Shown piece by piece: positions 24,450 through 33,342 of a stretch of DNA of 35,825 nucleotides; position 1 is the first letter of the stretch, and every line of letters starts with the position of its first letter. Source of the DNA: Comamonadaceae bacterium (GTDB taxonomy: Bacteria > Pseudomonadota > Gammaproteobacteria > Burkholderiales > Burkholderiaceae_C). Made by a program: the position numbers and the translations under genes. The notes below the pieces were generated by a model. That model saw only the letters and a program-made list of their open reading frames with translations. It did no database searches and was not told where the DNA came from. The DNA lies in assembly GCA_947381325.1 (NCBI GenBank), contig CANCUP010000010.1:1-35825 (forward strand). The letters run 5' to 3'.

Positions 24450-25418
24450 GTGCTGCAAGTCTTATCTGTCACTTTCCCTTTTTTCGCGCTGGTTTTGGCT
24501 GGGTTCATGGCCATTCGTCGACGCATGTTGCCCATGGATGCCATACCGGGCTTGAACGGCTTTGTGCTGTACTTTGCGCTGCCTTGCATGCTCTATCGCT
24601 TTGGCGCGAGTTCGCCAATTTCGCAGCTGCTCGACCCCACTTTGTTTTTGGCTTACTTGCTGTGTGCCTTGCTGATGGTGGGCTTCACGGTGGCGGTGAG
24701 TTTGAATGCACGCATTGGCTGGGATGACGCGGCGTTTGGCGCTTTGGTGGCGGCGTTTCCCAACACGGGCTTCATGGGCGTGCCGTTGCTGGTGGCCTTG
24801 TTGGGGGCGGGCGCTGCCGGCCCCGCGATTGTGACCATCGTGGTGGATTTGGTGATCACCACCTCGCTGTGCGTGGCCTTGTCGCGGTTGGATGGGGCCG
24901 ACGAGCACGGCGCCGCGCGCGCTGCCAAGAATGCACTCAAAGCGGTACTGGCCAACCCCATGCCGTGGGCCATCAGCTTGGGCGTTGTGGCCTCGGCCAT
25001 GTCGTACGAGTTGGCAGGGCCTTTGGCCAAGACGGTCGGCTTGTTGGCCGACTCCGCGTCGCCTGTGGCTTTGTTCACCATTGGCGCCGTGTTGGCGCGT
25101 TCACAAGAGCTGACGCTGGCCAGTGACCATGAGCCGATGTTGATGCGTGACTATGTGCCGATCGCGTGTTTCAAGTTGTTGCTTCACCCTCTTTTGGTAT
25201 TGCTGGTTTTTTCAGCCGTGATTCAACTCGGCTTTGCCATGGACCGCTTCACCATGGTGGTGGTGGTGTTGGTGGCCGCCTTGCCCAGCGCCAGCAATGT
25301 GGCTTTGTTGACCGAGCGTTTTGAGGCGAACACGGGACGCGTGGCGCAGATCATTTTGGTGACCACCGTTGTGGCGTTTTTTACTTTTTCTGGTGCGGTG
25401 GCTGTGCTGCACGCATGA
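24450..25418 (+). CDS. AEC family transporter (auxin efflux carrier type)
   Basis: 322 residues, almost entirely hydrophobic with about 10 membrane segments, in the two five-helix halves typical of the family. Family signs are FVLYFALPCMLYRF in the first half, AAFPNTGFMGVPLL (the conserved N-x-G-x-x-G-x-P signature) and LPSASNVALLTERF near the end. The start is GTG at 24450, in the 63-bp gap to the divergent rep gene. Bacterial members move malonate, malate or other organic anions; the substrate here cannot be told. It is convergent with priA. Confidence 0.88.
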   Translation: MLQVLSVTFPFFALVLAGFMAIRRRMLPMDAIPGLNGFVLYFALPCMLYRFGASSPISQLLDPTLFLAYLLCALLMVGFTVAVSLNARIGWDDAAFGALVAAFPNTGFMGVPLLVALLGAGAAGPAIVTIVVDLVITTSLCVALSRLDGADEHGAARAAKNALKAVLANPMPWAISLGVVASAMSYELAGPLAKTVGLLADSASPVALFTIGAVLARSQELTLASDHEPMLMRDYVPIACFKLLLHPLLVLLVFSAVIQLGFAMDRFTMVVVVLVAALPSASNVALLTERFEANTGRVAQIILVTTVVAFFTFSGAVAVLHA

Positions 25419-25493
25419 GCCTGTGCGCATGCTTGAGCGGCCAGCCTTGGACCGTTAGCGGCTGTTGCAAGCACGCACGTTGAACGGCGGCGA

Positions 25494-25524
25494 ATGGATC
25501 AAATGGCCCATGGATCAAATGGCC
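25494..25524. repeat. 15-bp direct repeat at the priA 3' end
   Basis: ATGGATCAAATGGCC occurs at 25494-25508 and again at 25510-25524, separated by one base. The right copy spans the priA stop codon (25515-25517 on the minus strand). It looks like a recent short tandem duplication. Confidence 0.8.
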
Positions 25525-27605
25525 AAAGGGTCCACGTCAATGGCCCAACGAACCACCTGTTTGTGCTGACCGCGCAAGGTGTGCAGTTGCGATTGCCACT
25601 GGCTTAAAAAACCTTGCAATGCTTTGCGCGAACTGCATTCCAGCAACATTTGCGCGCGTTCGATGTTGGCCACGCGCTGAATCGCCATGGGCACAGCCGG
25701 ATAGATGTCGACCAAGGCTGCATCTGCCCAAGCCGCACCTGCGTCGCGTGCCGCCGACAAGAAGTCTTGCGCCGCTTGTTGGCTGCGAGCCTCGGCCCGC
25801 ACCAGGGCTTGAAAACTGAAGGGCGGCAAATTGGCTTCTTGGCGCTCTTGGAGTTGTTGCAAGGCAAAGGCGGGGTAGTCGTGCTGCTTGAGGGCTTCAA
25901 AGAGGGGGTGTTGGGGGTGGAAGGACTGAAGCCACATTTCGCAGGCGTGGGTGGTGCTCATCTGGGCGTCTCGCCCAGCCCGCCCAGCCGCTTGCATGAG
26001 CAGGCTGAACAAGCGCTCTGGGGCCCGAAAGTCGCTGGAGAACAGCGCGCCATCGGGGTTGAGCGCCGCCACCAAGCTGACGCGTCGAAAGTCGTGGCCC
26101 TTGGCAATCATTTGTGTGCCCACCAAGATGTCGACAGCGCCTGCGTGCACCTCGGCGAGTTGCCGCTCGAGCTCGCCTTTGAGCCGTGTGCTGTCGGCGT
26201 CAATGCGGGCAATGCGCAGCGGCGCGCCATCGGCACGGCGCACATCGACCAGCAATTCGCCCAGGTGTTCTTCGAGTTGTTCGGTGCCGCGCCCCAGGGG
26301 GCTGATGTCTTGGTTGCCGCAACCCGGACACGCGCGCGGCACGGCTTGGGTGAAGCCGCAGTGGTGACAGCGCAAGGTGCGGTCCAGCTTGTGAAACACC
26401 CGGTAGGCGCTGCAATGCGGGCATTCGCTTTTCCAGCCGCAGTCGGTGCAGTGCAACACGGGGGCGTAGCCACGGCGGTTGAGCAAGACCAAGATTTGTT
26501 CGCCACGCGTGATGCGCTCGCGCATCGCGTCGAGCAGGTGGCTGGAGAACACGGTCTTGTAGGGTTGGCGGTTCATGTCGACCCTGCGCACCAGGGGCAG
26601 CGCGCCTTGGCCGACGCGCGAGGGCATGTGCAAGCGCAGGTAGCGGCCCGCAGGTTCGGTGTCGGTGGCGGAGCGGCTGTGGTGCCAGCTCTCTAGCGAG
26701 GGTGTGGCCGAGCCCAAAATAACTTTGGCTTTCTCCAGTTGGCCGCGGTACACCGCCAAGTCACGGGCGGAGTAGCGGGCCCCCTCTTGTTGTTTGTAGC
26801 TGGGGTCGTGTTCTTCGTCGACCACGATCAATTGCAAGCCGGGCATCGAGGCAAAGACCGCCATGCGTGTGCCCAGCACGATGCGCGCTTGGCCCTTGTG
26901 GGCGGCCAACCAATGATTCAGCCGCTGCGCTGGGGTGAGGCCACTGTGCAGCGTGACCAAGCAGGATTCGCCCCACACGGGCGCAAAGCGGGCGCGAAAG
27001 CGGGCTTCAAGTTGTGGGGTGAGGTTGATTTCCGGCACCATGACCAAGACTTGGGCCTTGGCATGGCGTGTCAGCACCTCGTGTGCGGCGCGCAAATAGA
27101 CCTCGGTTTTGCCGCTGCCCGTGTTGCCAAACAAAAGAAAGGGGCCCGGTTGCGTGGCGATTTGGGCAAGCACCTCGCTTTGTTCGGGGGTGGCCTGGGG
27201 GATCTGGGGGGCATCGCGTTCGCTGGGCGTGTCAGCCTTGGCTTTGCGTTGGAGGCGCCTGGCCCATTGCGCTGCGCTGAGTTCGCGCAGTTGGTTGGGC
27301 AAAGCGGCCAGGGCCACTTCGCCAACGCTGCGTTGGTAGTAGTGGGCGGCGAACTGCACCAACTGGCGCCAGCTTGGGCTCAAAGGCTCAACCCCTTCCA
27401 GCGCATGGCTGACCGGGCGCAGGGTGAGGTCTGTCGCGCTCTGGGGTAAGAGGGTGTCCCACACCACGCCAAGCAACTCACGGGCACCCAGCGGCACGCG
27501 CACCAAGGTGCCAGCGGGTAGAAAGGTGTCGCTGCTGTAGGTCAACGCGCCCCCTAACCCACTGTGGGCTGGGGTGTGAACCATGACAGAAATTAGGTGC
27601 GACAT
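25515..27605 (-). CDS. priA: Primosomal replication restart helicase PriA
   Basis: Recognises stalled forks and reloads the replicative helicase; 696 residues. The N-terminal 3'-end-binding and winged-helix domains (about 1-135) precede the helicase core, with Walker A GNTGSGKT (160-167) and a DEEH box (DEEHDPSYKQQEG). The PriA-specific zinc region has paired cysteines: CTDCGWKSECPHC and CHHCGFTQAVPRACPGCG. Motifs IV-VI include GTQMIAKGHDF and AAGRAGR. The start at 27605 includes ISVMVHTPAHSGLGG; an internal Met at 27584 is the alternative. Its promoter should lie in the AT-rich gap to the right. Confidence 0.96.
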   Translation of the reverse strand: MSHLISVMVHTPAHSGLGGALTYSSDTFLPAGTLVRVPLGARELLGVVWDTLLPQSATDLTLRPVSHALEGVEPLSPSWRQLVQFAAHYYQRSVGEVALAALPNQLRELSAAQWARRLQRKAKADTPSERDAPQIPQATPEQSEVLAQIATQPGPFLLFGNTGSGKTEVYLRAAHEVLTRHAKAQVLVMVPEINLTPQLEARFRARFAPVWGESCLVTLHSGLTPAQRLNHWLAAHKGQARIVLGTRMAVFASMPGLQLIVVDEEHDPSYKQQEGARYSARDLAVYRGQLEKAKVILGSATPSLESWHHSRSATDTEPAGRYLRLHMPSRVGQGALPLVRRVDMNRQPYKTVFSSHLLDAMRERITRGEQILVLLNRRGYAPVLHCTDCGWKSECPHCSAYRVFHKLDRTLRCHHCGFTQAVPRACPGCGNQDISPLGRGTEQLEEHLGELLVDVRRADGAPLRIARIDADSTRLKGELERQLAEVHAGAVDILVGTQMIAKGHDFRRVSLVAALNPDGALFSSDFRAPERLFSLLMQAAGRAGRDAQMSTTHACEMWLQSFHPQHPLFEALKQHDYPAFALQQLQERQEANLPPFSFQALVRAEARSQQAAQDFLSAARDAGAAWADAALVDIYPAVPMAIQRVANIERAQMLLECSSRKALQGFLSQWQSQLHTLRGQHKQVVRWAIDVDPLAI

Positions 27606-27701
27606 GTCAAGCGGTGAGTTGTGTCGATGAATTCAGGTGAATTTTCAGAAAAGCGCTTAAGTGCTTGATTTGCATGGCTTTAGCAACTAACCCAAGGTTT
27701 G

Positions 27702-27710
27702 TGTGGATAA
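27702..27710 (-). promoter_or_regulatory. DnaA-box match upstream of priA
   Basis: TGTGGATAA is the exact reverse complement of the strong DnaA box TTATCCACA. It lies 97 bp upstream of the priA start codon. Confidence 0.45.
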
Positions 27711-27848
27711 CTTTGTTGATATCTCTGCTGGGCCCTTGCCGAAGGCCCGAAAAACAAGGCTTTGGACAATCTGCACGAAAAAAAAGCACTCGGTTAAATC
27801 TATATGAATCAACCACTTACGGAGATTGAAGAAGTTTTCTGAGCCCAT

Positions 27849-27922
27849 GCAAGAAAACCTTATCTTGGTGCACGGCTTTCACTATTTTGTGCATAAGTCA
27901 CGCATGGACAAGGTTTTTTTGC
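27849..27922. terminator. Long inverted repeat, possible hemE terminator
   Basis: GCAAGAAAACCTT (27849-27861) pairs with AAGGTTTTTTTGC (27910-27922), 12 of 13 positions, around a 48-base loop. Arms are T rich on both strands, so either direction could end in a U-rich stretch. It lies 31 bp past the hemE stop. The long loop makes a classical terminator uncertain. Confidence 0.4.
27888..27896 (-). promoter_or_regulatory. Second DnaA-box match (TTATNCACA)
   Basis: TGTGCATAA fits the reverse complement of the relaxed consensus TTATNCACA. It is 186 bp from the first match and in the same orientation, within the loop of the long inverted repeat. Confidence 0.3.
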
Positions 27923-27952
27923 TCTTTTTCAGGTAATGGTGTGGTTTTTAGG

Positions 27953-29059
27953 TTAGGCGTTTCTGAGCTTGCGCGAGTGCTGGTGAACCGTCTCCACCAA
28001 CACGGCCACGTTGTCGGGCGGCGTGTATTGGCTGATGCCGTGACCGAGGTTGAAGATGTGTGTGGGGCCTGTGGTGCTGGCGTCGGTGTGAGGTTGACCA
28101 AAGGCGTCCAGCACACGCCGTGCTTCGCTGGCAATCGCATCTGCCGGCGCAAACAAAGCGTTGGGGTCGAAATTGCCTTGCAGGGCTTTGCCAGGGCCGC
28201 CGACTGGGCCGCCGACTTGTGCGCGGGCGATGCTGAGGTTGACGGTCCAGTCCACGCCGAGGACTTCGCAGTCGAGGTGGGCCATCTCGGGCAACCACAA
28301 ACCGCCGCCTTTGGTGAACACCAAACGAGGAATGATGGCGCCATCTTGAGAGCGCTTGAGTTGCGAGAGCACGCGTGTGGTGTAAGCCAGACTGAACTGC
28401 TGAAACATGCCGTCAGCCAATACGCCGCCCCAGCTGTCAAAGATCATCACGGCTTGCGCACCGGCTTCGATTTGGGTGTTGAGGTAGAGGGCCACGGCGT
28501 CGGCATTGACCGCCAAGATGCGGTGCATCAAGTCGGGTCGGCTGTACATGAGGCTTTTGACCAGGCGATAGTCGTCAGAGCCGCCGCCTTCGACCATGTA
28601 GCAGGCCAAGGTCCAGGGGCTGCCTGAAAAGCCAATCAAAGGCACTCGGCCGTTCAAGGCTTTGCGGATGGAGGTGACGGCGTCGAACACATAGCGCAGC
28701 TTGGCCATGTCAGGCACGGCCAGCTCAGACACTGCCGCTTCATCGCGCACGTGTTTGGCGAATTTCGGTCCTTCGCCTTGAGCAAAGCTCAGGCCTAGGC
28801 CCATGGCGTCGGGCACGGTCAAGATGTCGCTGAACAAAATGGCCGCGTCCAGCGGGTAGCGCTCTAGCGGCTGAAGGGTGACTTCGGTGGCGAAGTCGGT
28901 GTTGGTGGCCAAGCCCATGAAGCTGCCCGCTTTGGCGCGGGTGGCGCAGTATTCGGGCAGGTAACGACCCGCTTGGCGCATCAGCCAAATGGGCGTGTGG
29001 TCGGTGGCTTGGCGCATGCAAGCGCGCAAAAACGTGTCGTTTTGGAGTGGTGCAAACAT
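27953..29059 (-). CDS. hemE: Uroporphyrinogen decarboxylase
   Basis: Converts uroporphyrinogen III to coproporphyrinogen III in heme synthesis; 368 residues from the ATG at 29059 ([14 protein letters not shown]). The open frame begins at 29080, but the extra seven residues are atypical. The substrate-binding signature [15 protein letters not shown] is near the N-terminus, followed by [34 protein letters not shown], the central IFDSWGG and the C-terminal FNLGHGI with the conserved histidine. Single-gene unit on the minus strand, followed by the priA promoter region. Confidence 0.97.
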   Translation of the reverse strand: MFAPLQNDTFLRACMRQATDHTPIWLMRQAGRYLPEYCATRAKAGSFMGLATNTDFATEVTLQPLERYPLDAAILFSDILTVPDAMGLGLSFAQGEGPKFAKHVRDEAAVSELAVPDMAKLRYVFDAVTSIRKALNGRVPLIGFSGSPWTLACYMVEGGGSDDYRLVKSLMYSRPDLMHRILAVNADAVALYLNTQIEAGAQAVMIFDSWGGVLADGMFQQFSLAYTTRVLSQLKRSQDGAIIPRLVFTKGGGLWLPEMAHLDCEVLGVDWTVNLSIARAQVGGPVGGPGKALQGNFDPNALFAPADAIASEARRVLDAFGQPHTDASTTGPTHIFNLGHGISQYTPPDNVAVLVETVHQHSRKLRNA

Positions 29060-29123
29060 GGCGCTATTGTGGCCCAGCACCCGCGATGGCCCACCCGCGG
29101 CGAGAGGCGGCGCTCAGGGGTGT

Positions 29124-29546
29124 TCAGACGTGCGTTTGCACCCAGCGCGCGTGCTCGACCATCAGGCAGCGGTCTTGCACCACCCACAGTCCCGCATCCA
29201 AGGCCCATGCGGCGGCTTGCGCATGGGCGATACCGATTTGTAGCCAGAGGGCTTTGGCGCCAATGGCGATGGCTTCGTCGGCAATGGGCGGGATGTCTTG
29301 GGCGTTGCGAAAACAGTTCACCATGTCAATGCGCGCATGCTGCGCTGCTTCAGTCAAGCTGGCGTAGGCGCGTTCACCCAGAATTTCTGTGGCCAACGGA
29401 TTGACCGGGATGATGCGCCATCCCTGTGCTTGCATGTACTGCGAGACACGGTAGCTGTCGCGATGGGGCTTGGGTGACAGGCCCACCACGGCGATGGTGC
29501 GGCAGTGGGTGAGGCTGAAGTCAATGGCGTTTTGTTCGTGGCTCAT
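29124..29546 (-). CDS. CoA-binding domain protein (YccU-like)
   Basis: 140 residues from the ATG at 29546 (MSHEQNAIDF). The open frame continues to 29693, but that part overlaps dsbD and has non-native composition. Single Rossmann-like domain of the succinyl-CoA-synthetase CoA-binding type: TIAVVGLSPKPHRDSYRVSQ, then GWRIIPVNPLATEILGERAY, then ALWLQIGIAH and a C-terminal VVQDRCLMVEH. The conserved cysteine and histidine near the end fit the YccU family. Precise role unknown. It lies between dsbD and hemE in the same orientation, 40 bp after dsbD. Confidence 0.88.
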   Translation of the reverse strand: MSHEQNAIDFSLTHCRTIAVVGLSPKPHRDSYRVSQYMQAQGWRIIPVNPLATEILGERAYASLTEAAQHARIDMVNCFRNAQDIPPIADEAIAIGAKALWLQIGIAHAQAAAWALDAGLWVVQDRCLMVEHARWVQTHV

Positions 29547-29586
29547 GGAGCGTCCCGGTTGGCCGTGAGGTCGTGGCGTGATCCGC

Positions 29587-31785
29587 TCAGGGGAGACTGG
29601 CGAGCGCCTCATGTATTTGGCTTTCACTGAGCAACTCAGAGAGCACCAGGGGCGCACGTTCCGGTGCATACAGCACGTACACCGGCACGCCACTTCGGCC
29701 CAAAGTGCCGAGCGCAGCGGTGATGGCGGGGTCGCGCCGGGTCCAGTCGGCGCGCAGCAAGCGGACTTGGTGAGCCTGGAAGTCGCTCAAGACGGCTTGG
29801 CTGCCAAGGGTGGTTTTCTTGTTGATTTGGCACGTCACACACCAGGCGGCGGTGAAGTCCACAAACACAGGCTGGTTTTGCGCCAAAGATTGCGCCACTT
29901 TGTCCGCCGACCAGTCTTGCCAGGTGGCGGTGCCGACTGTTGGCGAGGTGCTGCTGTTGCTCAAGGTGGTGTTGTCCGCTTCATGGATCAGTTGCACCCA
30001 AGAAACACTGGCCCAGGCCAAGCTGGCGGCAAACAGCAGTTGCAACAAACGCCCACTGCGGGTTCGAAATCGCATGCTCCACACCAGCGCCGACAAGCCC
30101 AGCAGCCCCGCCAGCAACAGCGTGCTGGCATCTAGGCTGGTTTGTTGTCCCAGCACCCACAACAGCCACACCACGGTGGCAAGCATGGGGAAAGCCATCA
30201 GCTGGCGCAGCATGACCATCCAAGGGCCGGGGTGAGGCAGGCGGCGGGCCACGGCGGGCCACCCACTGGCCAGCAAATAGGGCAGGGCCAAGCCCAGCCC
30301 CATGCTGGCAAAAATTGCCAGCGCCTGCGGGGGCGGCAAGGTCATGGCCAGTCCTAACGAGGCACCCATGAAGGGCGCTGTGCAGGGCGAGGCCACAGCG
30401 ACAGCGAGCACGCCTGAGAGCAGGGCGTCGCTGACAGGATGACGCGCTTGGAACGTGACCCACGAAGAGGGTAAGACCAGGCCGAGCTCAAACAGGCCCC
30501 AAAGGTTGAGCGCAATCAAGGTGAACAACACCGCCAAGGCGCTGACCACCAGTGGGGACTGCAGCTGAAAGCCCCAGCCCAGTTGCTCACCCGCCGCGCG
30601 AAGTGCCAACACGCCAGCACCCAGCAGCAAAAAGCTCAGCACCACACCAGCGGTGTAGGCCAGCCCGGCGATGCGGTGGGCCCGGTGCTGGTGACTGTGC
30701 TGCGCAAAGCTGAGTACTTTGATGGCCAAGATGGGCAGCACACAGGGCATGAGGTTGAGGATCAGGCCACCGACGAAGGCGCCTGCCAAGGCCAAGACGA
30801 ATCCCCACAAGCCGACCCCCGCAGGTTCTGGCGGTAAAGGGGTGACCCGTGTGTCGGGGATCGGGCCATCAGGTGCCGCCGGCCACGCCTGTGAGATGGG
30901 AAGGCGGATGTCAACGCCATGGCGCTGATCGCCTTGGTGATCGACCAACAACAAGGAGAGATGTGTGGGACTGGACTGACGCAAGTTGCTCAGGGGCAGT
31001 TGGGCCGTCCAGTCTGAGCCTTGCCACGATTGGGTCGCCAAGGGGTGTTGCTCAGTGGCGGACTCCAAAATTTCGGGGTCGAGTGGAAATACCGCCAACC
31101 GATGGCCCTGCAGCGCAGCGGGCAAGCCGCCAATGCGCAGCTTGATGCGTTGTGCCTTGCCTTGGACGTCAAACTGCGCCTCGCTGTTGGCCGAGTTGAC
31201 GGGTTTGGGCTGTTGGGCCAGCACCGTGTCAAACGCCGCGGCCAGCGGTGCATGGCTGGTTTGGGTGGGGATGCGCAGCTGAAAGTCCCCTTCTTGCGGA
31301 ATGCATTCGAGCCGGCACACCAACCAGTTGGCATGCAGCCGAATGTCCAAGCTGCTGCTGGCTTTGAATTCCCCAGAGATCACCAGCGGCGCGGCCAGCA
31401 GGACCGTCTTGTCATAGCCGTAGTTGGTCAACTCACCTGCACGCAACTTGCTGGGCAGCGGCCAGGCGATGGCGCCGGCTTGCACGCCTGCTGGAAGACG
31501 CCATTCCAGTTGCGTGGGCAAGCCCGAGTCGCCCGGGTTGCGCCAATAGGTGTGCCACTCTGGCTGGTGCTGCAGTTGCAGGCCGACCCAAAGGGGTTGA
31601 CCTGCTTGCACGCCGTTGGGTGCGTGGGCCACCAGCTCGGCACGTACTTGCGGTGTGGTGACCACCGCGCTTTGTGACCACGCCGTTGCGCTTGTGACCA
31701 GGCCGCCTAAAGCGAGTGCGCTGAGGTAGAGCAGACGCCAGAGCTTGAGCGAGGGTAAACAAAGACCGCGAGAAATATCGAGCAT
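29587..31785 (-). CDS. dsbD: Protein-disulfide reductase DsbD/ScsB type
   Basis: 732 residues from the ATG at 31785; the frame to 31833 overlaps the divergent neighbour. Carries electrons across the inner membrane from cytoplasmic thioredoxin to periplasmic thiol proteins. A long signal sequence leads into an N-terminal periplasmic domain with a C-x3-C pair (ANWLVCRLECIPQEG), characteristic of the ScsB-like branch. The membrane domain holds NLMPCVLPILAIK and AVASPCTAPFMGAS with the two transmembrane cysteines. The C-terminal thioredoxin-like domain has WCVTC (Cys649 and Cys652 in numbering from 31833) and cis-Pro in SGVPVYV. Required for cytochrome c maturation or periplasmic thiol repair. 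Confidence 0.92.
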   Translation of the reverse strand: MLDISRGLCLPSLKLWRLLYLSALALGGLVTSATAWSQSAVVTTPQVRAELVAHAPNGVQAGQPLWVGLQLQHQPEWHTYWRNPGDSGLPTQLEWRLPAGVQAGAIAWPLPSKLRAGELTNYGYDKTVLLAAPLVISGEFKASSSLDIRLHANWLVCRLECIPQEGDFQLRIPTQTSHAPLAAAFDTVLAQQPKPVNSANSEAQFDVQGKAQRIKLRIGGLPAALQGHRLAVFPLDPEILESATEQHPLATQSWQGSDWTAQLPLSNLRQSSPTHLSLLLVDHQGDQRHGVDIRLPISQAWPAAPDGPIPDTRVTPLPPEPAGVGLWGFVLALAGAFVGGLILNLMPCVLPILAIKVLSFAQHSHQHRAHRIAGLAYTAGVVLSFLLLGAGVLALRAAGEQLGWGFQLQSPLVVSALAVLFTLIALNLWGLFELGLVLPSSWVTFQARHPVSDALLSGVLAVAVASPCTAPFMGASLGLAMTLPPPQALAIFASMGLGLALPYLLASGWPAVARRLPHPGPWMVMLRQLMAFPMLATVVWLLWVLGQQTSLDASTLLLAGLLGLSALVWSMRFRTRSGRLLQLLFAASLAWASVSWVQLIHEADNTTLSNSSTSPTVGTATWQDWSADKVAQSLAQNQPVFVDFTAAWCVTCQINKKTTLGSQAVLSDFQAHQVRLLRADWTRRDPAITAALGTLGRSGVPVYVLYAPERAPLVLSELLSESQIHEALASLP

Positions 31786-31822
31786 CTGTGGATGGTAACG
31801 AGGCAGCCGATAAGATGCGGGC

Positions 31823-32671
31823 ATGGATGCCAAAACTCCTCATGTGGCCCCTGCCACCCAAGCCTCGCACCGCTGGGCTGATTTGCCTTGGACGCGATTT
31901 GCCAGCGTCGACCCGCAGCGCACGGTGGCGGTGTTGCCTCTGGGTGCGACTGAGCAACACGGCCCACACCTGCCCCTGTCGGTTGACACGGTGCTGGTGG
32001 AGGGCTTGGTGGCTGCTGCCTTGACCCATTTGTCCGCCCATGACCCCGTGTGGGTCTTGCCCACGCAAAGCCTGGGTTTGAGTACTGAACACACAGCGTT
32101 TGGGGGCACGCTGACCCTTTCCCCGCAGACGGTGATTCAGCTGTGGTGCGACATTGGCGCGTCGGTCGCTCGTGCGGGGGTGAACAAGTTGCTGCTGTTC
32201 AACGCACACGGCGGCAATGTGGGTTTGATGGACGTGGTGGCGCGTGAGTTGCGAGGGCAGCATGGTTTGCTGGTCTACAGCAGCAGTTGGTACAACTTGC
32301 CGCTAGATGCTGCAGCGCTGGCACCGTTTTCGGCAGATGAGCAACGGTTTGGCGTGCATGCCGGCGACATGGAAACCTCGATGATGCTGGCGCTGGCGCC
32401 CGACACCGTGAACATGGCGTTGGCCCAAAATTTTGATTCGACGTCACGCACACGTGCTGCGCAATACCCGGTGTTGGGCAATGGCAAAAGCGCCAAGCTG
32501 GGCTGGCACATGCAGGACTACAACGCCCACGGCGCTGCGGGCAATGCCGGTGCAGCCACTGCGGCCAAAGGTCAGGCGTTGGTCAAGAGTGCGGGGGAGC
32601 AGCTGGCGCATTTGCTGCAAGAGCTGATGGCGTTGCCTTTGTCCACCGTGGTGAAGGCACCTCAGGCGTAG
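31823..32671 (+). CDS. Creatininase family metallohydrolase
   Basis: 282 residues. The metal-binding motif LPLGATEQHGPHLPLSVDT has ligands Glu44, His46 and Asp55. LLFNAHGGN and HAGDMETSMM complete the dinuclear site. The family opens small cyclic amides (creatinine, formamidopyrimidine deformylase, mycofactocin MftE), so the substrate is not predictable. The divergent dsbD start is 37 bp away. The 3' end overlaps the convergent phosphatase gene by 10 bp. Confidence 0.9.
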   Translation: MDAKTPHVAPATQASHRWADLPWTRFASVDPQRTVAVLPLGATEQHGPHLPLSVDTVLVEGLVAAALTHLSAHDPVWVLPTQSLGLSTEHTAFGGTLTLSPQTVIQLWCDIGASVARAGVNKLLLFNAHGGNVGLMDVVARELRGQHGLLVYSSSWYNLPLDAAALAPFSADEQRFGVHAGDMETSMMLALAPDTVNMALAQNFDSTSRTRAAQYPVLGNGKSAKLGWHMQDYNAHGAAGNAGAATAAKGQALVKSAGEQLAHLLQELMALPLSTVVKAPQA

Positions 32672-33330
32672 GTGATCCAGCCTTTGTGGCTGGGGGTTTC
32701 TAGATGCGGGATGGTGTTGAACGAGACCACGCTGTGGCGTTTGGGGTTGAAACTGAATTCACAGAAGGCACTGTTGCGCATGCGCAGGTTGAGTTCAATC
32801 ACACTGTCAACCTCTAGGTTGAGCACATGGCCCACGGCCATCGAGATCGGGCCCCCACTGGATACGACGAGCACATTGCCGTCATGCTGCTCGCGGATGT
32901 GGTCCAGGGCGCTGGTGATACCTTGTAAAAACTCAGCATGCGCAGGCATGCCCTGGGGTTGGGCTTGTCCTGTCATCCAAGCTTTCAAGCCTTGGCGCAG
33001 CAGACGGAAATGTTCACGATAGCCCTCAGAGCTGGTGGGCTTGGTCAATGGGCCCGCATGCACGCAGCGGATGACGGCTTCGCTGTCGTATTCGTTCAAG
33101 CCCGGCCACAGGGTGGCCTTGTGTGCCGTGCCCAGACCTTGTTGGATGCCCTCCAAGGTTTGGGTGTGGCGCTTGAGGCTGCCGGTGATGACAGCATCAA
33201 ATTTCAAATCCTGGGCTTTCCAATGCTCGCCCAAGCGCTGGGCTTGGCGAGCGCCTAAGGCGCTGAGCTGGTCATAGTCATCGGCGCCCAGGGAGGCTTG
33301 GCCGTGTCGCACGAGGTAGAGCTGTCCCAT
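32662..33330 (-). CDS. Histidine phosphatase (phosphoglycerate mutase-like) family protein
   Basis: 222 residues. The catalytic RHG motif is at Arg8-His9-Gly10 (LYLVRHGQASLG), followed by DYDQLSALGARQAQRLG, the second-site SLKRHTQTLEG arginine and the C-terminal VVSSGGPISMAVGH, where many relatives have a His after the Ser/Thr. Broad-specificity phosphatase; substrate unknown. The stop lies within the end of the creatininase gene (10-bp convergent overlap). The upstream uup gene ends 12 bp away, so the two may be co-transcribed. Confidence 0.9.
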   Translation of the reverse strand: MGQLYLVRHGQASLGADDYDQLSALGARQAQRLGEHWKAQDLKFDAVITGSLKRHTQTLEGIQQGLGTAHKATLWPGLNEYDSEAVIRCVHAGPLTKPTSSEGYREHFRLLRQGLKAWMTGQAQPQGMPAHAEFLQGITSALDHIREQHDGNVLVVSSGGPISMAVGHVLNLEVDSVIELNLRMRNSAFCEFSFNPKRHSVVSFNTIPHLETPSHKGWITYA

Positions 33331-33342
33331 GGTGGTATGGAT

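Larger units (their letters stand above)
27606..27952. other. AT-rich intergenic region between priA and hemE
   Basis: No supported gene in 347 bp; a 69-codon minus-strand frame here has no recognisable features. The region is noticeably AT richer than its surroundings. It must carry the hemE 3' end and the priA promoter. It contains two DnaA-box matches and a large imperfect inverted repeat, listed separately, and a GC-rich hairpin at 27730-27748 that lacks a T-run on either useful side. Confidence 0.6.

Noticed and set aside
27730-27748. GC-rich hairpin as a terminator for hemE
   Set aside because: The T-run would precede the stem on the minus strand instead of following it, and the structure lies about 200 bp beyond the hemE stop.
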